This document shows, piece after piece, positions 12,780 to 25,700 of a DNA stretch of 64,000 nucleotides. Origin of the DNA: Marsupella aquatica (Eukaryota; Marchantiophyta); assembly GCA_973895155.1 (NCBI GenBank), contig OZ316894.1:12090001-12154000 (forward strand), written 5' to 3'. The position numbers and the translations under genes were made by a program. Position 1 is the first letter of the stretch, and each line of letters starts with the position of its first letter. The notes beneath the pieces are model-generated. The model had not been told where the DNA came from and searched no databases. It was given only the letters and a program-made list of their open reading frames with translations.

Positions 12780-14180
12780 CGTCCTTTTGAATAAGGGATA
12801 ATTGCAAACCCTGACTTATTGCGAGGTGGAGTATCCTATCGTTTTATTTCTTCGGCTTGCACTTATCATTATTGGAACTAGCCTAATAAATGCACTTGCA
12901 TTACAAGCTATTGTGAATAGCAAGTGATGTTTGGTGATGGTATTGTGATATAGCATTATAGCATGTTCATCAACATTTTTTTTTTTTGTGTAATAAGATG
13001 TAATTAATTTATTTTATTTTATGATTAAAAAATAGGTACATAATGTATATGCCAAAAAAATAATATCTCTTAATTAAGTGTGAATGACATGACACACAAA
13101 ACCATAAATATACATGCAAAGAAGAGTACATTATGACCAAGAAAATACAAAGGTACTAAAGAGTTGTGCACATACAATATATATTTTCACTTGCTTCTAG
13201 GTGATGATAGTCAATTCAATTAAAACCTGTAAATTTTGTAAAGGAAACCTGTAAAGAAAACCATGAGGGGAACTAAGTACACCAGATGTGCACCTTGTTC
13301 AAATTCATTTATCTCACTCTCATGAGAAAAAAGAGAAATCACTAAAGGGTGATTGAAAATGAAAGATTAAACATTTATGAGGGAGCCAAATATATTCAAA
13401 ATACTTTAAGTTCACTAATATTAAAAGGGGTCCAAAAGGGGTCCAGAAGGGGTCACTAATTCAAAATCAAATTAATACAAATGATTCTCCTTGTTAAAAC
13501 ACATTGAAACCAAAATACTGGACACAAAATTTGAACAAGACAAATATGAAAGGTGAATAACAAGTGATGTTTGGTAGAAATGTTGTCAAGCATAAGTGAG
13601 ATGCCCAGGCAGTCAAACATTGAAGGGAGTTGACAAGCTAACAATTTGGGAGAGTGAAATGATTGGGAGAGTGACGGTTGCACTTTTAATGATTGTAATG
13701 AGATCTCCACTAAATGACAAACTATACAAATAGGACATACATGTAAGAGCATAGGCTATCCAGAACTCATATGGAGAAATTTATACAATTTTTACATAGA
13801 GAAAATGTTGCAGTTATGAGAAAAGAGACGTCCTTTAGGAAGGCATAGAGTCCTGCCGGAACATGATGTGGTTGCATCTCTACCGTAGTTAGTGTTGCAG
13901 TTATGAGAAAGGAGACGTCGTTTAGGATGGGATAGAATCCTGCCTGAACATGATGTGGTAGTTTCTCTGCCGTAGTTTGACACTGTCTGAGGGACTGTAG
14001 CTACTTCAGCTACACTGACTACTTCATCGCTCCTCCCCTGGCCCTCAAACCCATCCATAGATGCAAAATCAGAGAAAATAAACTTCACCTAGTGCATATC
14101 ACGTCTAAATGCAAGACCTGTGCTTCTTCCCAAGTGTGCACTTAGAGAGAAACTAGGACAGGATTCCCCCTCTTTAAATA
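12780..14180. other. Intergenic AT-rich stretch with an 87-bp tandem duplication
   Basis: No supported gene. It is AT-rich with T and A runs (for example near 12980). At 13440 a short GGGGTCCA-type phrase is repeated three times. From 13807 a unit beginning GTTGCAGTTATGAGAAA is repeated at 13894 (period 87). Open frames here are short and resemble nothing I know. Confidence 0.6.
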
Positions 14181-14578
14181 TTTTTGAATCCAAAAACTGG
14201 AGTGTATTTTATTAGGAGGATTTGTTTAGGCCATCTCACATACGAGAAGGCTCTAAGGGCCACACAGGACCCAGCAACAAAACATTATTGCTTACTACAG
14301 GTGGAAGACAAAAGACGAATCCAGTACAGAGCAAGGCTTGGGTCATCTGAACTGATAAGCATTCCTGATCTTTGGGTGAAGCTGGCAAAGCCTCGCGCTT
14401 GTCTGAGAGCAAGGGCCCCAAAGGCTTGGTACCTGGAATAAGAAACATTACTAATCTTTCTGCCATCAATGCCATGACTGTTTGACACTACTAGCCCAGA
14501 TACCTGTTCATACAAGTGCTCCCTGAGCCAAACTGCCATGCCCATCCCTACTCACAACCTGAATATAAAAAAAAGTTG

Positions 14579-14830
14579 TTACCAGAGAAATTCCTGCACT
14601 CCGAGTACCTTAACTCCCATGCTTGTCCCTACTTAGAAGCATAGTCTAAGCATCAAAATCCTGTTACCAGAGAAATTCCTGTGTTCTTCTACCCAGACTC
14701 CATGCTTGTCCTTAATCAGAAGCATAGCCTAAATATAAATATTCTGTTACCAAAAATATTACTAGGGTTTCGTGTACCCATCCTCGTATGCTCATCCCTA
14801 CTCGCAACCATAGTCTAAACAAAAAATCAT
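14579..14830. repeat. Degenerate tandem repeat, about 84-bp unit
   Basis: Units beginning TTACCAGAGAAATTCCTG start at 14579 and 14663, with a more decayed third near 14748. The surrounding 14.2-16.6 kb has no gene I can support; a shorter duplication (GGAATGCTCGATGATAACAT) occurs near 16215 and 16327. Confidence 0.7.
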
Positions 14831-16613
14831 ATAGTCTAGATATAAAAGAACTCCTACGCTCAAAAAATATTGTCTAAATATAAAAGAACTCTAAAAAGTT
14901 ATTAAGTAGTTCAACTTTGATGCCAACTTTGATGGCAACCAATACGCCCAAGGCCGGATCAAACAGGTCAGGTTTGTAACTGAGAAGGAAGTGCATTGCC
15001 ATTGCAGACCCTTGGCTCAGTCCACCAAAAATGACATTTCTTGACCCTCTTCTTCAATCATTTCATCAAAGAAAGCACTCGTCTAGCCCAGTCCATCATA
15101 TTGCAAATCTTGCTCCAGATCTTCCAGGGTCCAATTGTCGAACCGCTGGTTGATCGGGACCCGCTTCAGGACTGTAGAGCGGTGGGGAAGATGGATTTCA
15201 TGGACGGGAAAACTTGGCGGAGAGTGTCTCTGGAGGAAAGCTCAGAGCTGCGACATTCGAGGCCGAAGCTGGAGCCGTTGCTCCCGTGGCCATGGAGCAA
15301 ATATGGGAATGAGTGTGCTGCTTGGATGCAGCAACGATGAGAGGCTCTGGACACTTGTTTCTAGCTGCTTGTTTTTCCTTGGGAAGCTGTGGATGATGCA
15401 CTTTCTATTGAAGAGGCCCAGAGATATGTACGATCGTCGCCTTCAATGTAACTCCATTATTCTAACCCAATGTCCAGACGCCCAGTCAACGTCAGCGTTG
15501 TGCACCTCTGGAACGGGTATTGACGTTCGGATTCAAATAAATCTGTTCACAACACTTCTCTTCCGTGTCAAAATTTCGGACAGTAGGATTTTAAGTTAAA
15601 AACAGGTGCAAAAATGTGAGTTCAGTTCAGTCCTCTTTTCGCAGCACAACCGCAGAAATCGGAGGTGATTTCTTAAGTTAAATCACCTCCGATTGAGGAG
15701 TAGATACTAGGCAAAGAAGAAACAGAACAAGAGAGACTGTAACCCATGTGCACAGCAAGTGACTCGGTTGCCAAAATATTGCGTACAGGATTTGAATGCA
15801 TCGCATCACACTACAGAGGAGCACAAATGACGAAATTGAATCACAGGAAGCAGAGCACGGAAATTCATCCCAGGCAACTGAATTTGACCGCAAGCAGGAG
15901 AAGGCCACAGCGACAGAGATGCATGCAGAGGAACAGCAAAGTATTACTTGCTGAACAATTCAGACGAGTTCCACAGTCGATTCAATGAAGTACTTTGCGA
16001 AATTAGCACCAGTTCAGGATTCAATTAAGCTGGGACCTTCGACAGTCGAAACGAGCAGAAATTGAAGTACAGCGCCAACGAATTGCAGGACGACTGAACA
16101 CAAAACAAATTGCCGAAAATTGTGTTGCTACAAGAGCTAAGTTCGAAAACCTGAAAACTATTTGCACAGAATGGAGTATAAGTGGGAAAACCACTGATGA
16201 GAGATGACTCCGTGGAATGCTCGATGATAACATGCTATAACTATCTCCATTCAAACATATCACTGCTGTTGATTTTCTCGTAATTGCAGTTGTCTTCCAG
16301 AACCACTAATGAGAAACGACTTCGTGGAATGCTCGATGATAACATTTTTCAACTATTTCTGGCAAATATCTGTGGATCCATGGAGGACAACAAAGCTTTT
16401 TCCTCACATGAACTGAGGTCTCTGGGTCGAAAAAATGGGATCCATTTGTAAAACAGTAATTGGATATATACAGAACTATAAGCGAACTCACAGGCTTGGC
16501 CGAGGAGATACGCTGCTGCAGTAGAACTCATGAGGGCTTCACAAAAAATACTCACAGATTTTCAATTGCCGGAATCCGGGCAGAAAATAAGTGTACCAAC
16601 TACGGCAACGTTT

Positions 16614-17606
16614 CTATTCTTCTACGGCTCCTTGTGTTTCATTTGCTTTCGCTTCCTTCTGCCTCTTGACAATCTCGTGTGCAGTATTGAAAACTCCATT
16701 CGTAGGCTTGTTGCACACGAAACAAAACTTGTTTCTCGAATGATGCTTCAAAGCACAATGCTCACAAAAGTAGTGCTTGCAGTGTGTGATAACAGGGTCA
16801 CGAAATGGCTCACGGCAAATGAAACATGCAAACGGCAGCTCGTCCTCGTCGTCGCTATCGGGTGTCGTCTCTTCATCCTCCGGTAGCCCTTGAACGGCCC
16901 TATCCTTTTTCCGTTTCTGCGTCTCATCCCACTCCTTTTCCATTTGCCATCCAGCCTTGTAATCGCCTCTGTCGTGAAGGAACTTACAAGAATCCCCATA
17001 CCCGCAATAACCTGTCTCCTTGTAATCCTTGCAAATATCTGGCTGGTAGTCAAACCTCACCGACCACCTGATATGAGCGGAGGCTCGCAGAGGCCCATGA
17101 GCACCCCCGGCTTTCTCTCCCGCAATGGTGTGTTCCCTTCTGAACCCGGCCTTGTGATCCGTGTATCCGTTAATACCCTTGTAAACTTTACCACTTTGAG
17201 CGCTGTTGTCCTTCAGTGCCTCATCTGCCTGCTTTAAAACTCTTTCCCTAATCGCCCGAGCATCTCTATCAAATGCGGTCTCTGTCTCGAGAGTAGCTGT
17301 TGCCCTTTGGTCTGTATCTGTTTGGACAACCCTAGATGATTCGTAGAAGAAGGTTTTTCCTTGCCTCCCACCTTCTTTCTCATTGTCCTCTTCCTCCTCT
17401 GACTGCTTTGGTTTAGATAGGGTCGCACCAGACGAAAACTCCAGCCTCCCTTCGTTCTTCTTGGCAACCTTCTTCTGTAGAACTGCGACACCGCTGTTTG
17501 AATCCTCTGCATCTGTGTCTTCCGTTGCTCTCTTCCTCATGTTCTTGTTCCGCACGGATTTCTTGAAGAAAGTTCCATCTGCAGACGATGGATCCGAGGC
17601 CGCCAT
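16614..17606 (-). CDS. CWC24: CCCH and RING zinc-finger protein, RNF113/CWC24 type
   Basis: Likely spliceosome-associated RING protein, orthologous to yeast Cwc24 and animal RNF113A, which act at the activated spliceosome. Single exon of 330 residues. The N-terminal half is charged and probably disordered, with Lys/Arg and Glu/Asp clusters at residues 14-80. A CCCH finger with spacing C-x8-C-x5-C-x3-H uses Cys192, Cys201, Cys207 and His211. After an acidic linker (about 243-257) a C3HC4 RING uses Cys261, Cys264, Cys276, His278, Cys281, Cys284, Cys295 and Cys298; all metal ligands are present. This domain order and length fit the family. The start is the first ATG of the frame, directly before the conserved N-terminus. 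Head-to-head with UBA3/ECR1 across 466 bp. Confidence 0.93.
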   Translation of the reverse strand: MAASDPSSADGTFFKKSVRNKNMRKRATEDTDAEDSNSGVAVLQKKVAKKNEGRLEFSSGATLSKPKQSEEEEDNEKEGGRQGKTFFYESSRVVQTDTDQRATATLETETAFDRDARAIRERVLKQADEALKDNSAQSGKVYKGINGYTDHKAGFRREHTIAGEKAGGAHGPLRASAHIRWSVRFDYQPDICKDYKETGYCGYGDSCKFLHDRGDYKAGWQMEKEWDETQKRKKDRAVQGLPEDEETTPDSDDEDELPFACFICREPFRDPVITHCKHYFCEHCALKHHSRNKFCFVCNKPTNGVFNTAHEIVKRQKEAKANETQGAVEE

Positions 17607-18072
17607 GTTGAAAACTTCGGGTAGGGCACAACTTCGAGTTCAGCGGAGATGACTCTCGTGGACGATGCTGTACTCTTCAACCTCTACGAGCAGAGTACAC
17701 AAGAAATTGCAAAGAGACGGACAAACTTGGGCACAAATTCGCTTTCGTCCGGGGACGCAGATGATACACTCATCACCCGATGCACTCACGAATGATGGTG
17801 CTTCTCCTCCTCAACCTCGAGAAGAGCAGCGAATGGACGAACCGAAAGTGATTTTGACGTCGGTTTTGCTACGGGCCTTAAGCCTCACGGCGACTGCCAA
17901 TGACGGTACGCCTACGGCGCGAGTGAGACCGGATCACTTTACATTATAATAATTGCAGAGGAGTGGGCCAAAACAGAGGAAGAGTGACTCGACTTTCCCT
18001 TTTTTTAGAATAGCGGAGTGGTGGAGAGGGAATAGAAGTGTATGCATCCAGGCGCTCTCGCGAGCTCTTCAT
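17607..18072. promoter_or_regulatory. Divergent intergenic region between CWC24 and ECR1
   Basis: Only 466 bp separate the two divergent start codons, so this must hold both 5' UTRs and both core promoters. No obvious TATA box was seen for either gene. An open frame at 17665-17949 has no recognisable content and is treated as chance. Confidence 0.6.
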
Positions 18073-21000
18073 ATGAAGAGGAAAGCGAGCGACGAGGAGG
18101 GCGTCGAGCAGCAGCGAGACGACGACGACGCGATGGTGGACGATGCCAGAGCGCTCGCAGACGATTCGGGCCGATGGGCGGACCTGGACAAACTGCTCCT
18201 GCGTCCGGGAAAGCTCGTCGGCCCGGATTTCGAGCCCTCAGTCGAGGTAGGTGAGGATTTGTGCAAATTTTGGAACCTTGTGGCGCCTCCGCACCATATC
18301 TGGGGAGCAACCTCGTTCGCTGCCGTGAATGAATGCTCTGGAGCATGTGAAACGTGGACGGTATTACATTGTTGAATACTATCAAGGGTTAAAATATCTG
18401 GAACAGTTTGGGAATCATCCTAGATTTAGATGTGAGCCTAATGGATTCCCAGAGATTTGAGTCCTTTTTAGTAACGTTCATACAGAGCGTGATCCGAAAG
18501 CTCTCCTCTGAGCTTCTCCTTTGGTCGCCTAAGAATTGCAAACCTTTCCCACAACGAGGAGGGTTAAGATGATGGGGTTCTAGCCTTTTCACATGGCAGC
18601 ATGTCGCTGATATGCAGCTTAAGCGGCCAAGAAAATGCCCATACAGTCAGAGAGGATTATGAATTAGGGTTGGTTCGAGAAGCACGAGCTAGGCCTCCGA
18701 ATCTCGTCACGCACTGCAGAAGTTTCTGAAAACATTCATACTGGTCTCTGAGAGAGCGGTAATAGCCTGTAGTGTAGGATCACTTTCCTGGTGCAAATCG
18801 TATGTTCGGTACGCGTCCCCCTTGCGTCCACTTCGTTTTCCTGACGATTACATCAATTGCGGGTTTTCAAATTGTGTTGGATTTTGGTGTGGTGCAGTTA
18901 CGAGATATGATCAGAAATGATTGTCAAATACTGGTTATCGGTGCGGGTGGTCTGGGATGCGAGCTGCTGAAGGATCTGGCTTTGTCTGGCTTTGGAAGGA
19001 TTGAGGTTATTGATATGGATACCATCGACGTTTCCAATCTGAATCGTCAGTTCCTTTTTAGGTATTGTTCTTGTGCAAACCCGAGTATCCTCCGTCTTTG
19101 TCCCTCCCACCACTGGGAAAGAGAATTGCTCACTAGGAATATGTACGTGAAGGCTGGAAGACCTTCTGGACCACAGTGATAATTCGCAGCTGTTGGATTA
19201 CAAATAGGACGCTAAGCGAACCAATCGAAGGGAGCACGGGTCACAGTACCCTTGAATGCTGATCATGCAGCCCTTCTTCATGTTATAGGAGGACCTGGGA
19301 TGGACGTCGCTCTTCAGATTGAATCTACTGAGCTTAGTTGTATGAAGTCACACTTGAATAAAAGTCCTGGCTGCGGATGATGCAGGATGCGTGATGTTGG
19401 ACAACCGAAAGCAAAGGTTGCAGCCGAGAGAATAATGCAGCGGGTGAGAGGTGTAAATGTTGTGCCACACTACTGCAGAATTGAGGATAAAGACCCGTCG
19501 TTCTTTCAACAGTTTCAAATCATCGTCCTCGGCTTAGATTCCTTGGAAGCTCGAAGCTATATCAATGCTGTTGTTTGTGGGTTTCTAGGTAACTTCCCTG
19601 CCTCCTTGGTCCTAGTTACTTTACGCATCCTTGACATGTTATCGTTTTTGAATTTTAATAGGTCAATCTCACGAGGAGGTTAGCATTTGTTTAGTACCTT
19701 GCAAGCTAGAGCATTTAGATATCTCTTTTGTACCCTCAAATACGTGTCTTCAATCATTGCTCGTGATTGTTCCTTCGAAGTCTATACATCCTAAGTTACA
19801 TTCTTGCAAAGGATATGAGGCAAAAACGGCATTGTTTGTTTTTTTGTGGCTTCAGAATATGAACCGGATGGAACTCCTGACCTGTCAACCATCAAGCCAA
19901 TGGTCGATGGCGGTACTGAAGGATTCAAGGGTCATGCACGAGTCATCCTTCCCGGGGTAACCCCATGCTTTCAGTGCTCGATGTGGCTCTTCCCACCCCA
20001 AGTTACCTTTCCACTATGTACTCTAGCAGAGACACCCCGGGCACCAGCGCATTGTATTGAATATGTGCATCTGATACAATGGGGTCAGGTATACTTTCTA
20101 ATAACTTCATTGCTTCTAGACAACCTCCTACCGAAAACGATAGGCATCCTTGAGTTTACCGCTTCAATGTGTCAAAACGCTTCTAAACTTTGCTCGTTTG
20201 CCCCTCTATGTTTAGTTGCATCTGAATGCTGTTATATGCTCTCTTGTGTTTTACAACCGTGTAATTCCAGGAGCGAGCAGGAGAGTCGTTTGATGCGGAC
20301 AACCCTGAGCATATGAAATGGATCTACGAGCAGGTATCTAGCTGGTAATTGGGCTTCTCTGGTCTCTCTGTAATTAGTTCCTTGATTTCTGGTTGTTAAT
20401 TCATGTCTTCGTTGGCAATTTTTGGTTAATTTTCTTTTTCTGGTGCACTCTGGCAGGCTGTGAAAAGAGCTGAAGAGTACAATATCAATGGTGTCACTTA
20501 CACACTCACTCAGGTTCTTTCCGCTAAAAGCTCTTACTGCTTTTTATTTTAGTTGTCGTATGTCTATGTCCTACGTATGGCCTTTTTGTTCCCCAGTGAC
20601 CAAGAGATCAGCTAGGCAGCAAGGAAAGTCGATAAGCAAATTGACAGGTGCAGGTGTCCTGCAGGGGGTGGTTAAAAATATCATTCCCGCCATTGCTTCG
20701 ACCAATGCCATCGTTGCAGCAACATGTGCAATAGAGACCCTCAAGATTGCGACAATGTGTTGCACAAGTATGGATGTGTTCATGCAGTAAGTCTCCCATT
20801 TCCCTCTCGATTCATTGTGCGTTACTTGCTCTCAAATTAGAAACAATAGCGGATGTCCCCTTAGTTTCTTTATTTAGCTTGATTTCGTTAGGTATGGTTT
20901 GCCTGCTCACGCTTCATGTATATCAAGGATTTCATTTTCGTTCGAGTTTCAATGCAGATTAACTCAGAATGTACTATTTTTGTCATTGTATATTGCTTGG

Positions 21001-21706
21001 TTTGTTTTCACGAAATACGAGAGAAGATCCGGCAGATAAGGATGGGCCTCTCTGTTTCGTTGGACTAGTTGAGTAAAAAGTACATTCTGCCCTGAATAAA
21101 ATCTGTACTCGAATGGCAGATACACAGCTACAGACGGTGTTTACATGAGGACTTTTCCAAATGAGAAGGACCCCAACTGTATTATTTGCAGTCCAGGGGT
21201 ACCAGTTGAGGTTGATAGCACAACCACATTGCAAAAGGTCAGTTATCAGGCTTTTATGAGGTTTGCAGTCGTTTGTCAGGCTTTACTTGATCGTTATTTC
21301 ATTTGTGCCATTGTCTTGTGTTTGGGATGACAGCCTCCTTACGTGGTCTTCTATGCATGCTTGCAGTTTCATTTGCGCCATTGTCTTGTGTTGGGGATGG
21401 CAGCCTCCTTATGTGGTCTTGTATGCATGCTTGCAGTTTATCGACATCTTATTGAGGGATTCAAGATTCAAGAGCAAAATCTCAAAACCTAGTGTTTCTC
21501 TACGAGGGACCAACCTTTACATGCAAGCTCCCCCTATCTTGGAGGAAGAGACGCGCCCAAATCTTTCACAAAGTTTGTTTTCTCTTATGGGTGAACAAAA
21601 CTCAGGTGGAATTTTGAATATTAATGACAAAAGGTTGAAGGGAGTATTACGAATTCTAGTAATCTTCAAGGAAGCAATAGATGTGGATCCTATGGGTGGT
21701 GGTTGA
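18073..21706 (+). CDS. ECR1: NEDD8-activating enzyme E1 catalytic subunit (UBA3/ECR1)
   Basis: With AXR1 this forms the E1 that activates NEDD8/RUB for cullin neddylation. Exons: 18073-18246, 18898-19061, 19386-19588, 19856-20088, 20271-20333, 20457-20513, 20665-20786, 21120-21237, 21437-21706, giving about 467 residues, close to human UBA3 and Arabidopsis ECR1. The adenylation fold has the nucleotide loop [10 protein letters not shown] (about residues 71-80) and [16 protein letters not shown]. Zn-binding cysteines are in CFQCS and CIIC. The catalytic Cys235 is in [28 protein letters not shown] is a conserved helix; [19 protein letters not shown] starts the E2-binding UFD. The ATG at 18073 is preferred over an in-frame one at 17953, which would add unconserved sequence. 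All junctions are GT-AG and keep frame. Confidence 0.95.
21297..21440. repeat. 70-bp tandem duplication spanning the ECR1 exon 9 acceptor
   Basis: The stretch from TTTCATTTGTGCCATTGTC at 21297 is repeated from 21367 and carries the intron's 3' end. Two matching acceptors, both TGCATGCTTGCAG, end at 21366 and 21436. Only the second keeps frame into FIDILL. Confidence 0.9.
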
Positions 21707-21709
21707 TGT

Positions 21710-24700
21710 ATGCCAAACAGTGTAGCTGATGATTATGTTGTCAAACTTTGCCAGATGAGGAAGGCTTTGCTGACAGTCTCTCTACTCCTAGAAATTGGCA
21801 ATGTTTACCTTTTCAGTCTAGTGGACTCAGTACAATGAACCTCGTCGGAAGTTTGCATTACAGATGTTCAGAGCTACAGTTTTGACCTCATGACATTCGC
21901 TATAGATTTTTGAGACCCCAAATGTACATAAAGAGGGCTAAACCGCCTCAGCGGCTTTGTGGATACACATTTGCTTATGAATTTGCCCTGTGTCTCTCGA
22001 AATTTTTATTACAAATGGATGAATACGTGGACTCTTGATTAGTATCGAGCTTGCTCTTGAACATACATTTTCAGACTGCTTGGAATTAATCTGGAGATTG
22101 AAGATGTGCAACGCAGTGGAGACGGGAAAGTAATCGTTCATTTTTCTGCCAGCCAGCTTGAATTTTGAAGTACAGATCGACCACATACTGTACTGCAATG
22201 ACTAACATAGTCAGTCCCTCTATGGCTCTAAGTTTCTGTAACTTGCACTCCTACCGACTTTAGCCCAATCGAGAAGAACCGCCTTTCTTGAAGTAAATAG
22301 TTGAACTGAGTTACTGTTAATGGCATGTTCAAGTGCTATCACGAGAATGTCTAATCATGACGCTGTCGCACACGCAGTTCATTCTTCTTAGCAAGATGCT
22401 GAGCTCCAAAGTACCGTAATTTGTAAACAAGTGGAAATCGATCATCGATAGTCTGAATTTGCACATTTGAATAAGTTCGTCAAAATGTTAACTTCACAGC
22501 CTTCAGCAAGCAGATGGAGCTGTAACGTATCCATGATATGCGGAAAAGGGAAAGCACACTATTGCTCACATTCAACTAAATCCAACGTCCAAATGACTCT
22601 CTTGCACCATTGGGGGCCGCGTGTAAACCAGTGCTTTGTCTGGCGAAATGATCTCCAACAGCACTTCAATTCTGAATAGTTTTCAGATTCAGCTGAAGTT
22701 GGCACTTCATGTAGAATTTGGTGAGTTGGCAGCGCTGCAGTGTAGATAAACTTGCTATGGCATTCAAGAGAGGATTAATTGTATGAAGTTCAATTGACCC
22801 CAAACGTTCTCGCTCTGTGCACCGTACCTTGGTGTTAGGTACATTATGTACATTTAAGGTGGAAGAGCTTGGAATACGTGACTGTTCAATAGTATACAAG
22901 CGAAAGGAATATTGAGGCCCAGTATCCAACGGAGAAAGCACAATTGACATAGAAGACATCGTTTGCACCAAGCAAATTAACTTCATTTCTCCTTTCTTTA
23001 GATATATCATTGTTATGTTCTCGGATCCATGGCGGGGAGGTTAAATGGTGAAGATCCTATGCTTTTCACGTACAGCAGCAGCTCGGTCACAATTGTCATC
23101 GCATATTCAAGTAAAATTAAGATATTTTGGTGCTCTGTGACAAGCTCTGTAAGCGAAGTCAGGTTCTCAATTAGTTTTCGTAGGTATTTCCTGGAGTAAG
23201 AGGACCTCTCTTGAGCATCATCACTGACGAAAGAGAGAAACTAGTACACTGGTTCTCAACTGGACTTGTCAAGCTGAAGAAATTCATTATGAATACTGAC
23301 GTGGCCTTGTTGATACAATAGAAAAGCCACCACCAATCTCTACTTTGTTTGCATGCCTACACTACATTGTAGTAGGATTATCAACCGAACGAACATCAAA
23401 GATTGATCTTGAGGCAACTGTCATGATTTACTTACTATTCTGGCATTTGTTTGGTTTGCCCAGAGAGGAGTAGCTTAGCCATAATGATTGCTCGTAATGA
23501 GCATACCCAAGGATCTTTCAATCTGCTTTTGCCCGGCCGATTACCCTCCTTCTACATGCAATTTGCATCTGATTGGTTGATTAGATCTTCTACCGTCATC
23601 ATCAATACCTGCACACACAGCGGAGCAAGAGCAATGTCCTGATTAGAGGTAACGATCAAGAGCAACGTCACGATAACATGTAAATATCGTTCATGTTTGC
23701 AAGGGAACAACGTACAGAGAACGTTTTCGTCATGTGTGTAAGTTCAACCGGTAGCACACGATAGCAAATTGTTCAATAACTTCCTATATCACCGTGTTCT
23801 GTTCCGACCTCCGACGTCATCCCAGCTATCCATGTAAGTCTCAATGGGTTGTCATGATGCATTCACCTCCTTTCCAATTTCCTGAAAGATAATCTACCTT
23901 TGCAAAAGAGAAATGAGCATTCTAGAATTGGTCAGACTTTAAGGGATGACGACATCGAATAGTCTGGGCTAGATTCCGAACCCAATTGTCACTAGACCCT
24001 GCATCATTGCAATCTTCTGAAGAGTTCAAAGAGCAGCCCTGACTGTGTTGAGTATTCTCATGACATAGGGTCCAAATCTTTACTTTCTCTATTAAATTTC
24101 AGTAAAGAATTTGATGCTTTTAAAAATAAGTTTCCTACATTGTGCACATAGGCTCAAAGTAGAGGAAAAGCAATCCAGGTAACTTTGACTAATATTGAAT
24201 CATCTGAGTTACCTTTCCTGAGTCTCACTGCTATAGATGAGTAAAAACAGATTCCCATAGGACCTCTACTATATGCTAAAAATATATATCACAGTGCCCA
24301 AAGGCAAAAAACTCTGAACCTGAGACATGATCCCAAAGGCAAAGCAACCCAATGAAGGGGAGGAAAAGAAGGGAGGGCCCCAAGAAAAACATGCCAAGGG
24401 GTCCCCAAACAAAAGCTAAAAGCACTCCCTAGCACGATATAGAATTGGCGAATGGGACACAATATCAGACTGATAACATGGTTATAACCAGGGAGATGCA
24501 AAATCAAGGAGATTGAGGACAACAGATCAATGTGGCAGAAGAGTTCCACCGAATTGCATCATGTGTATACTTTTGCCATTCTCGAGTGACAGAATTTAGT
24601 AAGGAACTGCCGTCCTTTTTGCCTCGAGCAAATAAAATGAATTCCATTCAAATAGCCAGCAAACAGGGGCCCCAAAAAGGGGGACACCAGCCCAATGGGA

Positions 24701-24880
24701 ACTGATATTCTTGATGTCCAGACTTACAAGAAACTTGTGGATTCCAAACATTTATGTACCAATTAGCGGAAGTGTTCAGTGTTCTTCTGAGACACCTTGA
24801 GTCTCATCACTTTGGGCTTGAACACTATTGACTGGCTGGTCATTGAATAGAGTGTGGGACCCACTGAGACATTTACTAGA
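21710..24880. other. Intergenic region with no supported gene
   Basis: About 3 kb after ECR1 with ordinary base composition and only short unconserved open frames. I saw no clear repeat pair, RNA gene or protein motif here. Confidence 0.5.
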
Positions 24881-24885
24881 CCTTC

Positions 24886-25000
24886 AAAATGAAAAGTGTT
24901 ACTTGATGGACCCCATGAGTGATCCAGCACCTTGATAGTTTTTAAATACTTAGATGGATCCAAAATCTCATTGGGTCCACCAGTAACACTTTTCATCTGG
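24886..25000. repeat. Inverted pair of the 5'-edge minisatellite core
   Basis: AAAATGAAAAGTGTTACTTG at 24886 is answered by its reverse complement near 24978-24996, with about 70 bases between. The same core forms the tandem array at 1-250, so this looks like a remnant of the same dispersed family. Confidence 0.65.
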
Positions 25001-25387
25001 GGGAATGGGGGTCCATCAAGTAAATGTCACGAGAACAAAGGTGAGGTCTTGCAGAAATTTTGAAAATAGCCACTAGTGCTGATTTTGCAATTGATGCTCA
25101 TTTGGAGGAGAAGGTCAACTTTAGGGCTGGGTTGATCATCACCATCCATTTTGGAAATGCATCTATATATGGTATGCATCAGCAGTTACAGAGTTATTTA
25201 AGAACAAGTTGCTTGAACGCTTGGAGCCTCTTTTCCAGAATGAGTTAGCTAGGGGACCTGCCATCAAGATGAACTCCTTAAAACAAGTTGCTTGAAGTCC
25301 ATCTAAACAATGTAACATGTAGTCCTGCTCTTTGTTTCTCATGTTCTGTTGACAAAATGTAGTTCTAGCAAAAGTGTCCTTGGTAGA

Positions 25388-25700
25388 TGGATTAGGGTGA
25401 CATTTTTTCCATAATCATAGGATGGGCTTGAAGGGCACCAGTGTGTACCTTTCCCGTGCCCAACCTGTCACGGACCCCCCCCCCCCCCGACAACACAAAG
25501 ACTCCTTGAAATCTAGTTGTCAGGCTAACTCGCTAAGTCCTCGTACTGTCTGACTGTCTGGCCATCTTATTTGTGTTCGACAACATTTGCGCTCAATTCA
25601 CTTATTTTTGACATTCATACTATGCCAGCACACAGGCATTGGGGTAAGTGTTATATTATTCTTCAAAAGTTTAATTGGTAATTAGGGGGGGGGGGATGAG
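25388..25700. other. Dispersed repeat fragment, poly-C and poly-G tracts
   Basis: Positions 25388-25475 resemble 57556-57640 (shared pieces include TTTTTCCATAA and GCCCAACCTG). A run of 13 C follows at 25476 and a run of 12 G at about 25685. They may mark element edges, but I could not define ends or a target-site duplication. Confidence 0.45.

Noticed and set aside
16530-17237. Plus-strand open frames over the CWC24-like gene
   Set aside because: They are antisense shadows of the intronless minus-strand coding sequence, which has complete CCCH and RING ligands.
17953-18072. Upstream in-frame ATG for ECR1 at 17953
   Set aside because: It adds 40 residues without resemblance to the family and would place the start within the short divergent promoter; the ATG at 18073 begins the usual short acidic N-terminus.
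25476-25696. C-run and G-run considered as ends of a second G-run MITE
   Set aside because: The runs are in the wrong relative orientation, inner sequence does not match the 57.9-kb element, and no target-site duplication was found.
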